A stretch of DNA of 64,000 bases from Rosettibacter sp037481715 (lineage in GTDB: Bacteria > Bacteroidota > Ignavibacteria > Ignavibacteriales > Melioribacteraceae), in assembly GCA_037481715.1 (NCBI GenBank), contig JBBFLD010000005.1:124001-188000 (forward strand), in the 5' to 3' direction. This document shows positions 1 to 9,441 of this stretch, piece after piece. The translations under genes were made by a program, and so were the position numbers. The stretch's first letter is position 1. The number at the start of each line of letters is the position of its first letter. The notes under the pieces are model-generated. The model was not told the origin of the DNA, made no database searches, and saw only the letters and a list, made by a program, of their open reading frames with translations.

Positions 1-1287
1 ATTTTCAGCGTTTCTTAAGTCAACAGCAATAAATTCTCCTGTTAACTTTTCTAAAATTGAATTTTTTGCATTTATTAGATGCTCTTTAGCTTTTTTGAGT
101 GCATTATAATGTCTTATGTTCGATACGATTGCTGTCTTTTCTGTGTATACATTTGTTCCAATTGCTTTTTCTTTTAATTTATGAAATAAATTTTCGATTC
201 CTTCCCCTGTTTTTGCTGAAATCCCAACATCAAACCTATTATCATTAATGTTTTTCAAATCTATTTTGTTTACCACCTTTAATATTTTTTCTTCCTTATT
301 TAATGATAAAATTTCTTCAAAAAGTTCATTATCAAATCCAGTTTCTACATCATTCAAAAATAAAACTATGTCTGCATCTTTTACTACATTTCGGCTTCTT
401 AAAACTCCTTCTTTTTCAATTGCATCTTCAGTCATTCTAATGCCTGCAGTGTCATGAAGTCTGAATAATATTCCATCAATAGTTAATTCTTCTCGAATTA
501 CATCTCGTGTAGTTCCTGGAATTTCACTTACGATTGCTCTTGCTTCTTTTAGCAGATAATTCAACAATGATGATTTACCTACATTTGGTTTTCCAACCAG
601 CGCAACATTAACACCATCTCTTATTACTCTTCCAAAGGAAAATGTGCTCAATAAGTTATCTATTTCATTTTCTATTTCGTTAATATTTTTCAAAATTTGT
701 TCTACCGGCAAAAGTTCAATATCTTCTTCTGCAAAATCAAGTTCCAATTCAATCAAAGAAGATGTATTAATTAATTTTTCTCTCAATGAATCAACTTTTT
801 TTGAAAGAATGCCATCAAGTTGATTTCTTGCACCACGAAGCGATGCTTCAGTTCTTGAATTAATTACATCTGCAACTGCTTCTGCTTGAGCAAGGTCCAT
901 TTTACCATTTAGAAAAGCTCGTTTAGTAAATTCGCCTGGCTCGGCTAATCTGATATTTTGTTCAACAAGCAAAGAAATAATTTTTTCTACAATTAATTGA
1001 CTTCCATGTGTGCTAATTTCAACTGAGTCTTCTCCAGTATATGAATTAGGAGCTCGAAAAACTGAAATTAAAACATCATCTATTATTTCATTATTTGAGT
1101 CAATTATTTTACCATAATGAATTGTATGCGTTGGACTTTCTGTAATTTTCTTTTTGCCTTGAAATACTTTATCTACTTTAGCAAAAGTTTCCGGTCCACT
1201 TACTCTTATAACAGATATTGCACCAATTCCTGGAGGAGTAGCAAGTGCAACTATTGTATCTTCGTTTTGTGATAGTGTTTGTGACAT
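1..1287 (-). CDS. mnmE: tRNA uridine-5-carboxymethylaminomethyl modification GTPase MnmE (C-terminus cut by window edge)
   Basis: MnmE acts with MnmG to modify the wobble uridine (U34) of certain tRNAs. Reading the minus strand from ATG at 1287 gives 429 codons open to the window edge. The N-terminal folate-binding domain begins MSQTLSQNEDTIVALATPPG and has the TPPGIGAISVIRVSG pattern. A helical domain with FTKRAFLNGKMDLAQAEAV follows. The inserted Ras-like G domain has the P-loop GKPNVGKS at residues 232-239, then PGTTRD, DTAGIR and NKID. The family is about 455 residues long, so roughly the last 25-30 residues, including the C-terminal Cys-x-Gly-Lys tetrapeptide, lie outside the window. The gene is divergent from clpB. 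A Bacteroidota-type promoter lies 23 bases upstream of the ATG. Confidence 0.96.
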   Translation of the reverse strand, partial: MSQTLSQNEDTIVALATPPGIGAISVIRVSGPETFAKVDKVFQGKKKITESPTHTIHYGKIIDSNNEIIDDVLISVFRAPNSYTGEDSVEISTHGSQLIVEKIISLLVEQNIRLAEPGEFTKRAFLNGKMDLAQAEAVADVINSRTEASLRGARNQLDGILSKKVDSLREKLINTSSLIELELDFAEEDIELLPVEQILKNINEIENEIDNLLSTFSFGRVIRDGVNVALVGKPNVGKSSLLNYLLKEARAIVSEIPGTTRDVIREELTIDGILFRLHDTAGIRMTEDAIEKEGVLRSRNVVKDADIVLFLNDVETGFDNELFEEILSLNKEEKILKVVNKIDLKNINDNRFDVGISAKTGEGIENLFHKLKEKAIGTNVYTEKTAIVSNIRHYNALKKAKEHLINAKNSILEKLTGEFIAVDLRNAEN

Positions 1288-1309
1288 AAATTTCTTTCAA
1301 TTTGAAATG

Positions 1310-1341
1310 CAAAATTAAAATAAAAGAAAAGCAGTAACAAG
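1310..1341 (-). promoter_or_regulatory. Candidate Bacteroidota-type promoter of mnmE
   Basis: On the minus strand CTTG (1341-1338) is followed by 20 bases and then TAATTTTG (1317-1310). This matches the Bacteroidota primary-sigma pattern, TTTG about 20 bases upstream of TAnnTTTG, with one mismatch in the -33 box. The -7 box ends 22 bases before the mnmE ATG. The same spacing is seen upstream of aspS and lrp. Recognised by pattern only. Confidence 0.5.
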
Positions 1342-1435
1342 GTAAATGAAAAGAATCAGTATTAAGATTTATTATATTACGAGTTAGTAATTTTTTGATT
1401 AGTATTTTTTTATTTATTATGAAACTTTATTAAAT

Positions 1436-1443
1436 TAATTTTG
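1436..1443 (+). promoter_or_regulatory. Candidate -7 box upstream of clpB
   Basis: TAATTTTG matches TAnnTTTG and lies 29 bases before the clpB ATG. No TTTG-like -33 box sits at the expected distance, so support is weak. No CIRCE-type heat-shock inverted repeat is visible here. Confidence 0.3.
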
Positions 1444-1472
1444 TATGAGCGAAAAAAATTAGGTGAGAAATT

Positions 1473-4091
1473 ATGGCATTTAATTTTAACAAATTTACAG
1501 TAAAAGCTCAGGAAACAATTCAGGAAGCTGTTGAAATTGCACAGAACTATAACAATCAAATTGTTGAACCTGAACATATCCTTGCGGCGTTGCTTCAGGA
1601 TTCAAATGGTGTTGCTGTTTCTACAATACAAAAAGCAGGCGGAAATGTAAATTTAATGAAAATGAAAGTTGTTGAACTGCTTGAAAGACTGCCCAAGGTT
1701 ACAGGCGCTGGTCTTGGAAGTCAACAACTTTCTATGAGTTCTGCAAGATTATTTGATAAAGCTTTTGAAGAAGCTAAGGCTCTTAAAGATGAATATGTTT
1801 CAACAGAACATATTTTACTTGCTTTAAGTGAAGATGATGGAGTTACTGGAAAACTGCTTCGAGAAAATGGCATAAACAAAAATATTTTACTTGCAGCATT
1901 AAAAGATATTCGAGGCACACAAAGAGTTACATCACAAAATCCAGAAGATACATATCAAGCATTAAAAAAATATGGACGCGATTTAAATGAACTTGCTCGT
2001 TCCAACAAACTTGATCCAGTCATTGGAAGAGATGAAGAAATCCGTAGAGTTCTTCAAGTTCTTTCAAGAAGAACAAAAAATAATCCTGTTTTGATTGGTG
2101 AACCTGGCGTTGGTAAAACTGCAATAGCAGAAGGAATTGCTCATAGAATTGTTGCTGGTGATGTTCCTGAAACATTAAAGACAAAAAGAATTGTTGCACT
2201 TGATATGGGGGCTTTAGTTGCTGGTACTCAATATCGCGGTCAATTTGAAGAGAGAGTAAAAGCAGTTGTAAAAGAAGTTCAGGAATCGAATGGTGAAATA
2301 ATTTTATTCATTGACGAGCTTCATCTTCTTGTTGGTGCTGGAAGAGCTGAAGGTTCAATGGATGCAGCTAACATTTTGAAACCAGCTCTCGCACGCGGAG
2401 AACTTCATGCAATTGGTGCAACAACACTCGATGAATACCGCAAATACATTGAAAAAGATGCTGCACTCGAAAGAAGATTTCAACCTGTTTATGTTGCAGA
2501 ACCAAACGAAGAAGATTCAATTTCTATTTTACGAGGTTTAAAAGAACGATACGAAGTTCATCATGGTGTTCGAATTACAGATGGTGCTATTGTTGCAGCA
2601 GTTCTGCTTTCTAATCGATACATTACAGACAGATTTTTACCTGATAAAGCAATCGACTTGATAGACGAAGCTGCATCAAAATTAAGAATTGAAATTGATT
2701 CGATGCCCGAAGAACTTGATGCAATCGAAAGAAAAGTAAAACAATTAGAAATTGAACGCGAAGCTCTTAAGCGAGAAAAAGATTCTGATTCTGCTTCGAG
2801 ACTTGAAGAACTGCAAAAAGAATTAAGTGAACTTGAAGAAGAAAGAAACAGATTAAGAAGTCACTGGCTGCTTGAAAAAGAAAAGATTCAAAAAATTCGT
2901 TCAATGAAAAGTGAAATCGAAAAAGCTAAAGCTGAGGCTGACAGATATGAAAGAGAAGGAGATCTTGGCAAAGTTGCAGAAATTCGTTATGGAGTAATTA
3001 ATGAACTTGAAAGAAAACTTAAAAAAGAAACCGAAGAACTTGCCGAGATTCAAAAACATAATAAAATGTTGAAGGAAGAAGTGGATGCAGAAGATGTTGC
3101 AGAGGTAGTTGCTAAATGGACAGGAATTCCAGTAAGCAGAATGCTTGAAAGTGAAAGAACAAAATTATTGCGCCTCGAAGAAGAACTTCATAAACGTGTT
3201 GTAGGTCAAGATGATGCTGTTGCTGCTGTTGCTAATGCAATTAGAAGGTCGCGTGCTGGACTTCAGGATACTAATCGTCCAATTGGTTCATTCATCTTTA
3301 TTGGAACAACTGGTGTTGGTAAAACAGAACTTGCACGTGCATTAGCTGAATTTTTATTCAATGATGAACGTGCAATGGTTAGAATTGATATGAGTGAATA
3401 CATGGAAAAATTCTCTGTATCTCGCTTAATTGGTGCTCCTCCAGGATATGTTGGCTATGAAGAAGGAGGTCAATTAACAGAAGCTGTTCGCCGCAGACCT
3501 TACTCGGTTGTTCTGCTTGATGAAATTGAAAAAGCTCATCCTGATGTATTCAACATTCTGCTTCAAGTTTTGGATGACGGCAGATTAACTGATAATAAAG
3601 GCAGAACTGTTGATTTCAAAAATACAATTATTATAATGACTTCAAATCTTGGTTCTCATTTAATTCAAGAAAAACTAAGTGTGATAGACGAAAGTAATTT
3701 TGAATATGTAATGGGCGAATTAAGAATTGCTTTGACTGAATTATTACGGCAAACAATCAGACCAGAGTTCTTAAATCGTATCGATGAAATTGTTCTTTTC
3801 AAACCATTACTGAAAAATGAGATTAAACAAATTATCGACATACAATTGCAGAAGGTTGGCAACATGCTTGCTGAAAAAGGTTTATCTCTTGAAGTTGAAG
3901 AAGATGCAAAAGATTTCTTGATGGAACATGGTTATGATGTAACTTATGGTGCTCGACCATTGAAGCGAACAATTCAGAAATATCTAATCAATCCACTTGC
4001 TACTGAATTGCTAATGAATAAATACGAAGCAGGAGATACTGTTGTTGTTCGTTATCCGGGTGCTGGAAAATTAGTGTTTGAGAAAAAATAA
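1473..4091 (+). CDS. clpB: ATP-dependent disaggregase chaperone ClpB
   Basis: ClpB is a cytosolic hexameric AAA+ disaggregase that works with DnaK/DnaJ to rescue aggregated proteins. The 872 residues match the usual length of about 860. Order: an N-terminal double Clp-N repeat (about 1-150), NBD1 with Walker A GEPGVGKT at 209-216 and Walker B LFIDELH, the coiled-coil middle domain (about 410-530, rich in Glu/Lys/Arg), then NBD2 and the C-terminal D2-small domain. The coiled-coil middle domain separates ClpB from ClpA. The second Walker A at 611-618 reads GTTGVGKT; most ClpB proteins have GPTGVGKT. The start ATG is preceded by AGGTGAG, a good ribosome site. The AT-rich 4127 gene follows after 35 bases and could be co-transcribed. 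Confidence 0.97.
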   Translation: MAFNFNKFTVKAQETIQEAVEIAQNYNNQIVEPEHILAALLQDSNGVAVSTIQKAGGNVNLMKMKVVELLERLPKVTGAGLGSQQLSMSSARLFDKAFEEAKALKDEYVSTEHILLALSEDDGVTGKLLRENGINKNILLAALKDIRGTQRVTSQNPEDTYQALKKYGRDLNELARSNKLDPVIGRDEEIRRVLQVLSRRTKNNPVLIGEPGVGKTAIAEGIAHRIVAGDVPETLKTKRIVALDMGALVAGTQYRGQFEERVKAVVKEVQESNGEIILFIDELHLLVGAGRAEGSMDAANILKPALARGELHAIGATTLDEYRKYIEKDAALERRFQPVYVAEPNEEDSISILRGLKERYEVHHGVRITDGAIVAAVLLSNRYITDRFLPDKAIDLIDEAASKLRIEIDSMPEELDAIERKVKQLEIEREALKREKDSDSASRLEELQKELSELEEERNRLRSHWLLEKEKIQKIRSMKSEIEKAKAEADRYEREGDLGKVAEIRYGVINELERKLKKETEELAEIQKHNKMLKEEVDAEDVAEVVAKWTGIPVSRMLESERTKLLRLEEELHKRVVGQDDAVAAVANAIRRSRAGLQDTNRPIGSFIFIGTTGVGKTELARALAEFLFNDERAMVRIDMSEYMEKFSVSRLIGAPPGYVGYEEGGQLTEAVRRRPYSVVLLDEIEKAHPDVFNILLQVLDDGRLTDNKGRTVDFKNTIIIMTSNLGSHLIQEKLSVIDESNFEYVMGELRIALTELLRQTIRPEFLNRIDEIVLFKPLLKNEIKQIIDIQLQKVGNMLAEKGLSLEVEEDAKDFLMEHGYDVTYGARPLKRTIQKYLINPLATELLMNKYEAGDTVVVRYPGAGKLVFEKK

Positions 4092-4126
4092 TATTTAATA
4101 ATTATTAACAAAGAATTATTTAATAA

Positions 4127-5947
4127 ATGAAATACTATAATAAATTATTAATAATAGTATTTATCTTTAATGGAATTTCATTTGGGCAGGTAATATTAGA
4201 TTCATTAGCAATTAATACTGAATTTTATGGGGTTATAAATAAAACTTCAGTAGAATTATATTTTTACAATCCTACTGAAAAAGACAGTTTAGAAGCATTT
4301 TTTAGTTTTAATACAAATAAATGTTCTTTTGTTGAAAATTTATATCTTGATATAGATAATAAATTGACAAAAGCAAGATCATTTCAAAAAACTATCGGTT
4401 GGAATTTATACAGAAAAATAGTAGGAAAAAAACTTGACCCAGCATATTTAACAACAACTTTCCCAGGTTATTTCATATTAAGAATATTTCCTGTAAACAA
4501 GCATCAATTTAGGAAAGTTGTAATAGTGTATTATACTATTTTAGAAAGGAACAATAATTCTAATATAAATAATAATTTTACAGATTTGAATTGGTATTTT
4601 ATAACTCATAAGACTGCTAATAAGAAAATTATAAATATATTTTCACTACAACCTAAGGATGTGTCAATTAATTATTCTCAAATAAATAAAAATTTAAAAC
4701 CAGTTATACGACAACACAAAAATTTAATAGAACATAGAATTAATACTACTACTGTAGATAATTATTTAATCACATTTAACTTTGATAAATGTAGTTCCTA
4801 TACAAAATATTATAACAAATCAGTTTATTATTTTTCTAATAATATACCAGTAAATGAATATAACTATCTATTAGAAGGTTATACTTCACTAACCAATACA
4901 TCTCCATCAAATTTTATTAAATATCTTATCATAAACAGTTCTAAATTAAAAGATACAATTTATTATGATAATTATTATTCTGAGCATAATTCTTTCCTTA
5001 CAGACATGCTAAACTATCTTTCTAAGAATAAATTAATCAACATAAAATTATCAGATAATAAAATATATAGTAAAACTAACTACTTATGGAAAATAAATGA
5101 TAGTATAATGTTTACAGGGGACATAAAATTTCATTTTACGAAATCTAAAAGATATATTAGCATTTTTTGCCCATTTGCAAATAAAATTAAAGAATATTGT
5201 AAAATCATCAATAGTAATACTTCTTCACAGTTAAAATCAGGTTTTTTAACTTATGAATTATCCAAAGTAGTTTTAGAAAATGAAAAATCTTATAAAAAAA
5301 TAATTGATTCTTTAATTTATAGATATGATAATATTTATAATAATAAATACTTAGATGAACCCGTTTCTTTTTATATAGGTATCGATAAATTGCCCGGTAT
5401 AAAGAGTTTAGAAAAAATAAATGCACAACTTATCTATCCAAATATTGATGAAGAAATAAAACCTCAAAAAGTATATATCAGGGTCATGGTTAATAACTTG
5501 GGTGAGCCAATTTTTACAGAACCAGTAAAATGGGAGAACGATATTATTGCACAGGGATGTCAATTTGTTTTAAGTTTAGCTTCATATGAGCCTGGTTTTC
5601 ATAATGGATTTAATATTACATGGCCAATAACAATCCCTCTTGTAATACGTGCAGATTCTATAAATACTTACAAGAATAAAAACTGGTCTAAATCATACAT
5701 TATTAATAAGAAAAATTTCTGGACCAAATTGCTTAATAATTCATTGTTTATTTCTGAGGAGAATTTCGATATTAATAAAGCATATATTATTAAATTTAAA
5801 ACCGAAGAGTTCTTTGAATTACTCTATAAAAATCCTGATGTTATTGAAATTGTTTATAAAACTCTATACGTGGGAAATATCAAAAATTTGGGGCTAGTAT
5901 TAGAAAAAAATGATATTAAAAATCACATTTTAATTTGTAAAGAATAA
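4127..5947 (+). CDS. Secreted protein of unknown function with VIT-like and TonB C-terminal-like domains
   Basis: No family is recognised for the full length. Residues 1-20 form a signal peptide (ends ISFGQ). Residues about 36-140 resemble a VIT domain: a beta-rich stretch with YNPTEKDSLEAFFSFN, an A-R pair followed by about ten residues (KARSFQKTIGW), DPAYL, and FILRIFPVN leading to VVIVYYT. VIT domains usually precede a von Willebrand A domain, but no MIDAS motif (DxSxS) is seen. Residues about 446-511 resemble a TonB C-terminal domain: VYIRVMVNNLGEP, then FVLSLASYEPGFHNG and ITIPLVIR. The gene is extremely AT-rich: two sampled 60-base lines (from 4741 and 4921) contain 13 and 9 G+C, far below clpB. 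Asn, Tyr, Ile and Lys dominate. It may be recently acquired or weakly constrained. Confidence 0.75.
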   Translation: MKYYNKLLIIVFIFNGISFGQVILDSLAINTEFYGVINKTSVELYFYNPTEKDSLEAFFSFNTNKCSFVENLYLDIDNKLTKARSFQKTIGWNLYRKIVGKKLDPAYLTTTFPGYFILRIFPVNKHQFRKVVIVYYTILERNNNSNINNNFTDLNWYFITHKTANKKIINIFSLQPKDVSINYSQINKNLKPVIRQHKNLIEHRINTTTVDNYLITFNFDKCSSYTKYYNKSVYYFSNNIPVNEYNYLLEGYTSLTNTSPSNFIKYLIINSSKLKDTIYYDNYYSEHNSFLTDMLNYLSKNKLINIKLSDNKIYSKTNYLWKINDSIMFTGDIKFHFTKSKRYISIFCPFANKIKEYCKIINSNTSSQLKSGFLTYELSKVVLENEKSYKKIIDSLIYRYDNIYNNKYLDEPVSFYIGIDKLPGIKSLEKINAQLIYPNIDEEIKPQKVYIRVMVNNLGEPIFTEPVKWENDIIAQGCQFVLSLASYEPGFHNGFNITWPITIPLVIRADSINTYKNKNWSKSYIINKKNFWTKLLNNSLFISEENFDINKAYIIKFKTEEFFELLYKNPDVIEIVYKTLYVGNIKNLGLVLEKNDIKNHILICKE

Positions 5948-5992
5948 GCACAATACTTTCATGTTCTATAACAATAAATTAGAATACTCTAT

Positions 5993-7228
5993 TTAAATCT
6001 CTTCAATATCATCCTCTTCAATTTCCAGATTTGGAATTTGAGTAAATGCAATTCTCATTGGTGCTGAATTAATTGCAAAATGTGAACCGGCAAAGTATGC
6101 TGCTCCATATCCATATTTTTTATTTAACATATCAATTGCATTATTAAGAGATTGAAATTTTTCATCATCTTCGAAAAGTGAAAGTGTGTATTGATTTTCG
6201 GGCATTAAATTATATAATGTAACAGCAACAGCTAAAGGTTTTTCTTTTGTTGAGGGATATAATTTCCACATTTCTTCGAAAGCTTTTATAAGCAGCAAAG
6301 TATTCTGTGTGTGATTAAATGAAATTTCATTACGCCATTTTTTACCATTCATAAATTTTACTTTTATTGACATTGTAGCACATACAAAACCCATATATCT
6401 TAATCTCATTGCAGCTTTTTGTAAAAGTCTATGCAATACTGAATAAGCTCCTTCTTTTGAACGAAATTCCGGGGGCATTACATGTGAATGTCCAACAGTT
6501 GTTCGATGTGTAGGAGGTCTTTTAACAACTTCTCCGCGCAGCTGCATATACATTCTTTCACCTTCAATTCCTCCCCAAACTTTTCTTAACATCGATTTGC
6601 TTGCATTACAAAGTTTTTCAACTGTATCAATTCCAAATTTTTTTAAGCGTGGTTCCATTCTTCTTCCAATTCCAACAAGGTCATTTAATTTCAATGAATA
6701 TAAAATTTGCGGCAAATCTTTTTCTTCAATAACAACGAGTCCATCGGGCTTTTGCATATCAGTAGCTGTCTTTGCAAGATATTGATTTGGTGCAATTCCA
6801 ATTGAACATCTTAAACATTCACCTACCTGCTCGTAAATTGTTTTTTTAATTTTTTTTGCAAGTTCAATTGCATTTTCACGAATTTGCTGCTTACCAATTA
6901 ATGTGCATGACATTTCATCAATCGAAAAAACACTGTCAACCGGAATACAGGATTCCACTGCTTGAACAAGTTTATGATGATACTCGATATAAACTCGATG
7001 CCGTGCTTGAACTATAATTAAATCTGGACACACTTTCTTAGCATCAGCAACGAGTGTTCCTGTTTTAATTCCATACTTTTTTGCTTCGTAACTTGCAGCA
7101 ATGCAGCAAGTCGTATCTGCTTTAACTGGAACTACTGCAACTGGTTTTCCTCTTAAATGAGGAAACTGCTGCTGTTCACACGAAGCAAAAAATGAATTGA
7201 AATCGATGAATAAATTTCTAAGCGGCAT
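5993..7228 (-). CDS. Y-family translesion DNA polymerase (UmuC/DinB-like)
   Basis: This is an error-prone polymerase that copies past DNA damage. The N-terminus DFNSFFASCEQ resembles UmuC (DxNxFYASCE) more than DinB (DMDCFFAxVE). The catalytic acidic residues are D9 and the pair D104-E105 in FSIDEMSC. F14 is in the steric-gate position. A helix-hairpin-helix segment (LNDLVGIGRRMEPRLKKFGI) precedes the little-finger domain. Near the C-terminus QYTLSLFEDD looks like a beta-clamp-binding motif, followed by the AIDMLNKKYG pattern typical of the family. At 411 residues it is the length of UmuC (about 420). SIDEMSC differs from the usual SIDEAxLD or SIDEAFxD. No UmuD-like gene is adjacent. It converges on the AT-rich gene with a 45-base gap. 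Confidence 0.9.
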   Translation of the reverse strand: MPLRNLFIDFNSFFASCEQQQFPHLRGKPVAVVPVKADTTCCIAASYEAKKYGIKTGTLVADAKKVCPDLIIVQARHRVYIEYHHKLVQAVESCIPVDSVFSIDEMSCTLIGKQQIRENAIELAKKIKKTIYEQVGECLRCSIGIAPNQYLAKTATDMQKPDGLVVIEEKDLPQILYSLKLNDLVGIGRRMEPRLKKFGIDTVEKLCNASKSMLRKVWGGIEGERMYMQLRGEVVKRPPTHRTTVGHSHVMPPEFRSKEGAYSVLHRLLQKAAMRLRYMGFVCATMSIKVKFMNGKKWRNEISFNHTQNTLLLIKAFEEMWKLYPSTKEKPLAVAVTLYNLMPENQYTLSLFEDDEKFQSLNNAIDMLNKKYGYGAAYFAGSHFAINSAPMRIAFTQIPNLEIEEDDIEEI

Positions 7229-7311
7229 AGTTCACAATCTTGTTTCTAAAATTATAATCACTATTTCCAAATTATGAAATGCAAAAGAGATTCACCTTTT
7301 CATAAAAATTA

Positions 7312-9384
7312 TCAACTCATTTTGATTCTTACATCAACTGCATAAAGATTATTCTCACTGTCAATTATTAATGGATTTATATCAAATTCTTTAATCGAAG
7401 GATTTTCAATCATCATTTTCGCACATGATTTAATTATTCTTTTTAATTCATTTATGTTATTAAATTTTTCATTCCGCACACCTGAAAGTATTTTCCCAAT
7501 TTTTGTTGATGCAATCATCTCTTCAACATCTTCGTCGCTTAAATAACATGATTTGATTGATACATCATCAAATACTTCAACATATTTTCCGCCAAGTCCA
7601 AACATTATTATTGGTCCAAAAGAAGCATCTCTATAGCCGCCAATCAATATTTCATGCATTGGCTTAATATATTTTTGAATTAAAAATTGCTCAAGTTCAT
7701 ATCCGCTTTGAGTTAAATTGTTTTCAATATTTCTGGCAGCAGTCAAAAGTTCTTCCATATTTTTAATATTCAATGCAACTGCTTTTGCTTCTGTTTTGTG
7801 AATTAAATTTTTTGAAAGTCCTTTAAGAACAAGAGGATAAAAATTTAGTTCTATGTTTTTCAAATCATCTGGCAAACATATTTTGCTTTGAACTAAAGGA
7901 ATACCATATTGAGAAAAAAGTTTTTCAATATCTGAATTATTCAAAACATGATTTGATTGAAAGGCGAAATCTTTTCTTTCGCTTGAAGAGAAAAACAGAT
8001 GCTTATTTTGATTTACACTTTTTTGAAAATAAAAGAGCATATTAGAAATAACTTCCGGCGGGTCTTCAGGATTTCTAAAAATCGGCAATTTATATTTTGA
8101 ATTATTACGATAATACTGCCAGAATTCAGGCAAGGGCATTGCAACTTGAAATATTGGTTTACTGCTCTGAAGTGAGTTTACCTTTTCAATTACATCAAAA
8201 GCAGAAACCATTATCGGCTCAACAAAAATTGAAATTACCGCATCAACATTTTCATCTTGAATTATTGTTTCTATAACATTCTTAAAAGTCTGTGCATCTC
8301 CATTTGGCAGAAGGTCAATTGGATTTTCAACACTTCCTTCAGGATGGATAATTTTTCTTAATTTTTCTTTTGTCTCTTTTGATAACGAAGATAATATCAA
8401 TCCTTCTTTTTCTATTTTATCTGCACAAAGAATTGCAGGACCACCAGCATTTGTTACAACAGCAATTTTATTCCCTTTCGGCATGGGAAAATTTTCAAAT
8501 CCTTTTGCAGTATTAAAAAGCTCATTCAAATTTTCTGCTCGAATAATTCCAAATTGATTTAAAACAGCATCAACAATTTTATCTGTTGTGCTCATTGCAC
8601 CTGTGTGAGATATTGCAGCTTTCATTCCGCTTTGAGTTCTTCCTGCTTTTAGAACTATAACTGGTTTATCAATTTTTCTTTCAATAAACTTTTTTATAAA
8701 ACTTTCACCATCAACAAAACTTTCAAGATAAAGTGCAATTGTTTTAACGTTTTTATCTTCCTGCCAGAATTCCAGAATATCGTTTTCATTTACATCGGCT
8801 TTGTTTCCAACACTTATAAAGTGAGCAAATTTAATATCAGTTTCTCTAAGTGAATTAAGAACTGCTGCTCCAAGAGCTCCGCTTTGAGATAAAAATCCTG
8901 TTGAACCAATCTCTGGTTTTTCTGCAACAAAAGTTGCGTTGAGTTTAATTTCATCAAGAGTATTTATTACTCCCATACAATTTGGACCAACCAATCTTGC
9001 ACAAGAATTTTTAATTAATTTCAAAATTCTGCTCTCTAATTCTTCTCCTTCTTTTCCAATTTCCTTAAAGCCTGCTGTAACAAGAATTATTGACTTAATA
9101 TTTTTATTCAATAGTGAAATAATAGATTCTTCTGCTATATGCTTTGGGACAACAACAATTGCCAAATCAATTTTTTCAGATATTTCTTCAACTGTGTGAT
9201 AACATTTGTAAGATAAAATTTCATCAGCTTTTGGATTGACAGGAAATATTTTCCCTTTATAACCATAATCACGAATATTTTTCAATAATTCATAACCAAT
9301 ACTTTTTTCTTTGCTCGAAGCTCCAACAATGCATATAGATTTTGGATAAAAAAATTTTTTCAGTGATTCCATTTTCATTCTCAA
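7312..9384 (-). CDS. ADP-forming acetate/acyl-CoA synthetase (fused alpha-beta)
   Basis: This enzyme family makes ATP from acyl-CoA, ADP and phosphate (substrate-level phosphorylation) or runs in reverse to activate the acid. At 690 residues it has the fused layout: a CoA-binding Rossmann domain (SICIVGASSKEKSIGYELL near residues 15-35), succinyl-CoA synthetase-like domains with GPNCMGVIN and the SQSGALG loop, the phosphohistidine motif SHTGAM with His260, and a C-terminal ATP-grasp domain (about 470-690, with LKGLSKNLIHKTEAKAV and GLGGKYVEVF). The natural acid substrate cannot be told from sequence. The start lies in a run of three ATGs (MRMKMES), so it could be up to four residues later. 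The gene stands alone, about 80 bases upstream of the polymerase gene. Confidence 0.9.
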   Translation of the reverse strand: MRMKMESLKKFFYPKSICIVGASSKEKSIGYELLKNIRDYGYKGKIFPVNPKADEILSYKCYHTVEEISEKIDLAIVVVPKHIAEESIISLLNKNIKSIILVTAGFKEIGKEGEELESRILKLIKNSCARLVGPNCMGVINTLDEIKLNATFVAEKPEIGSTGFLSQSGALGAAVLNSLRETDIKFAHFISVGNKADVNENDILEFWQEDKNVKTIALYLESFVDGESFIKKFIERKIDKPVIVLKAGRTQSGMKAAISHTGAMSTTDKIVDAVLNQFGIIRAENLNELFNTAKGFENFPMPKGNKIAVVTNAGGPAILCADKIEKEGLILSSLSKETKEKLRKIIHPEGSVENPIDLLPNGDAQTFKNVIETIIQDENVDAVISIFVEPIMVSAFDVIEKVNSLQSSKPIFQVAMPLPEFWQYYRNNSKYKLPIFRNPEDPPEVISNMLFYFQKSVNQNKHLFFSSSERKDFAFQSNHVLNNSDIEKLFSQYGIPLVQSKICLPDDLKNIELNFYPLVLKGLSKNLIHKTEAKAVALNIKNMEELLTAARNIENNLTQSGYELEQFLIQKYIKPMHEILIGGYRDASFGPIIMFGLGGKYVEVFDDVSIKSCYLSDEDVEEMIASTKIGKILSGVRNEKFNNINELKRIIKSCAKMMIENPSIKEFDINPLIIDSENNLYAVDVRIKMS

Positions 9385-9441
9385 TTTTATTAAGAAGAAA
9401 AATTAACTCTTTTCTTTCATTGTTAAATTAAATCAATTCTT

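Noticed and set aside
248..457. 69-codon plus-strand frame
   Set aside because: It is antisense to mnmE, whose protein sequence is clear and continuous on the minus strand.
3857..3872. Perfect-looking sigma-54 promoter (TGGCAA-N5-TTGCT) in clpB
   Set aside because: It lies inside a conserved coding region and the bases are explained by the codons for Gly-Asn-Met-Leu-Ala; the next gene start is over 250 bases away. Chance match is likelier.
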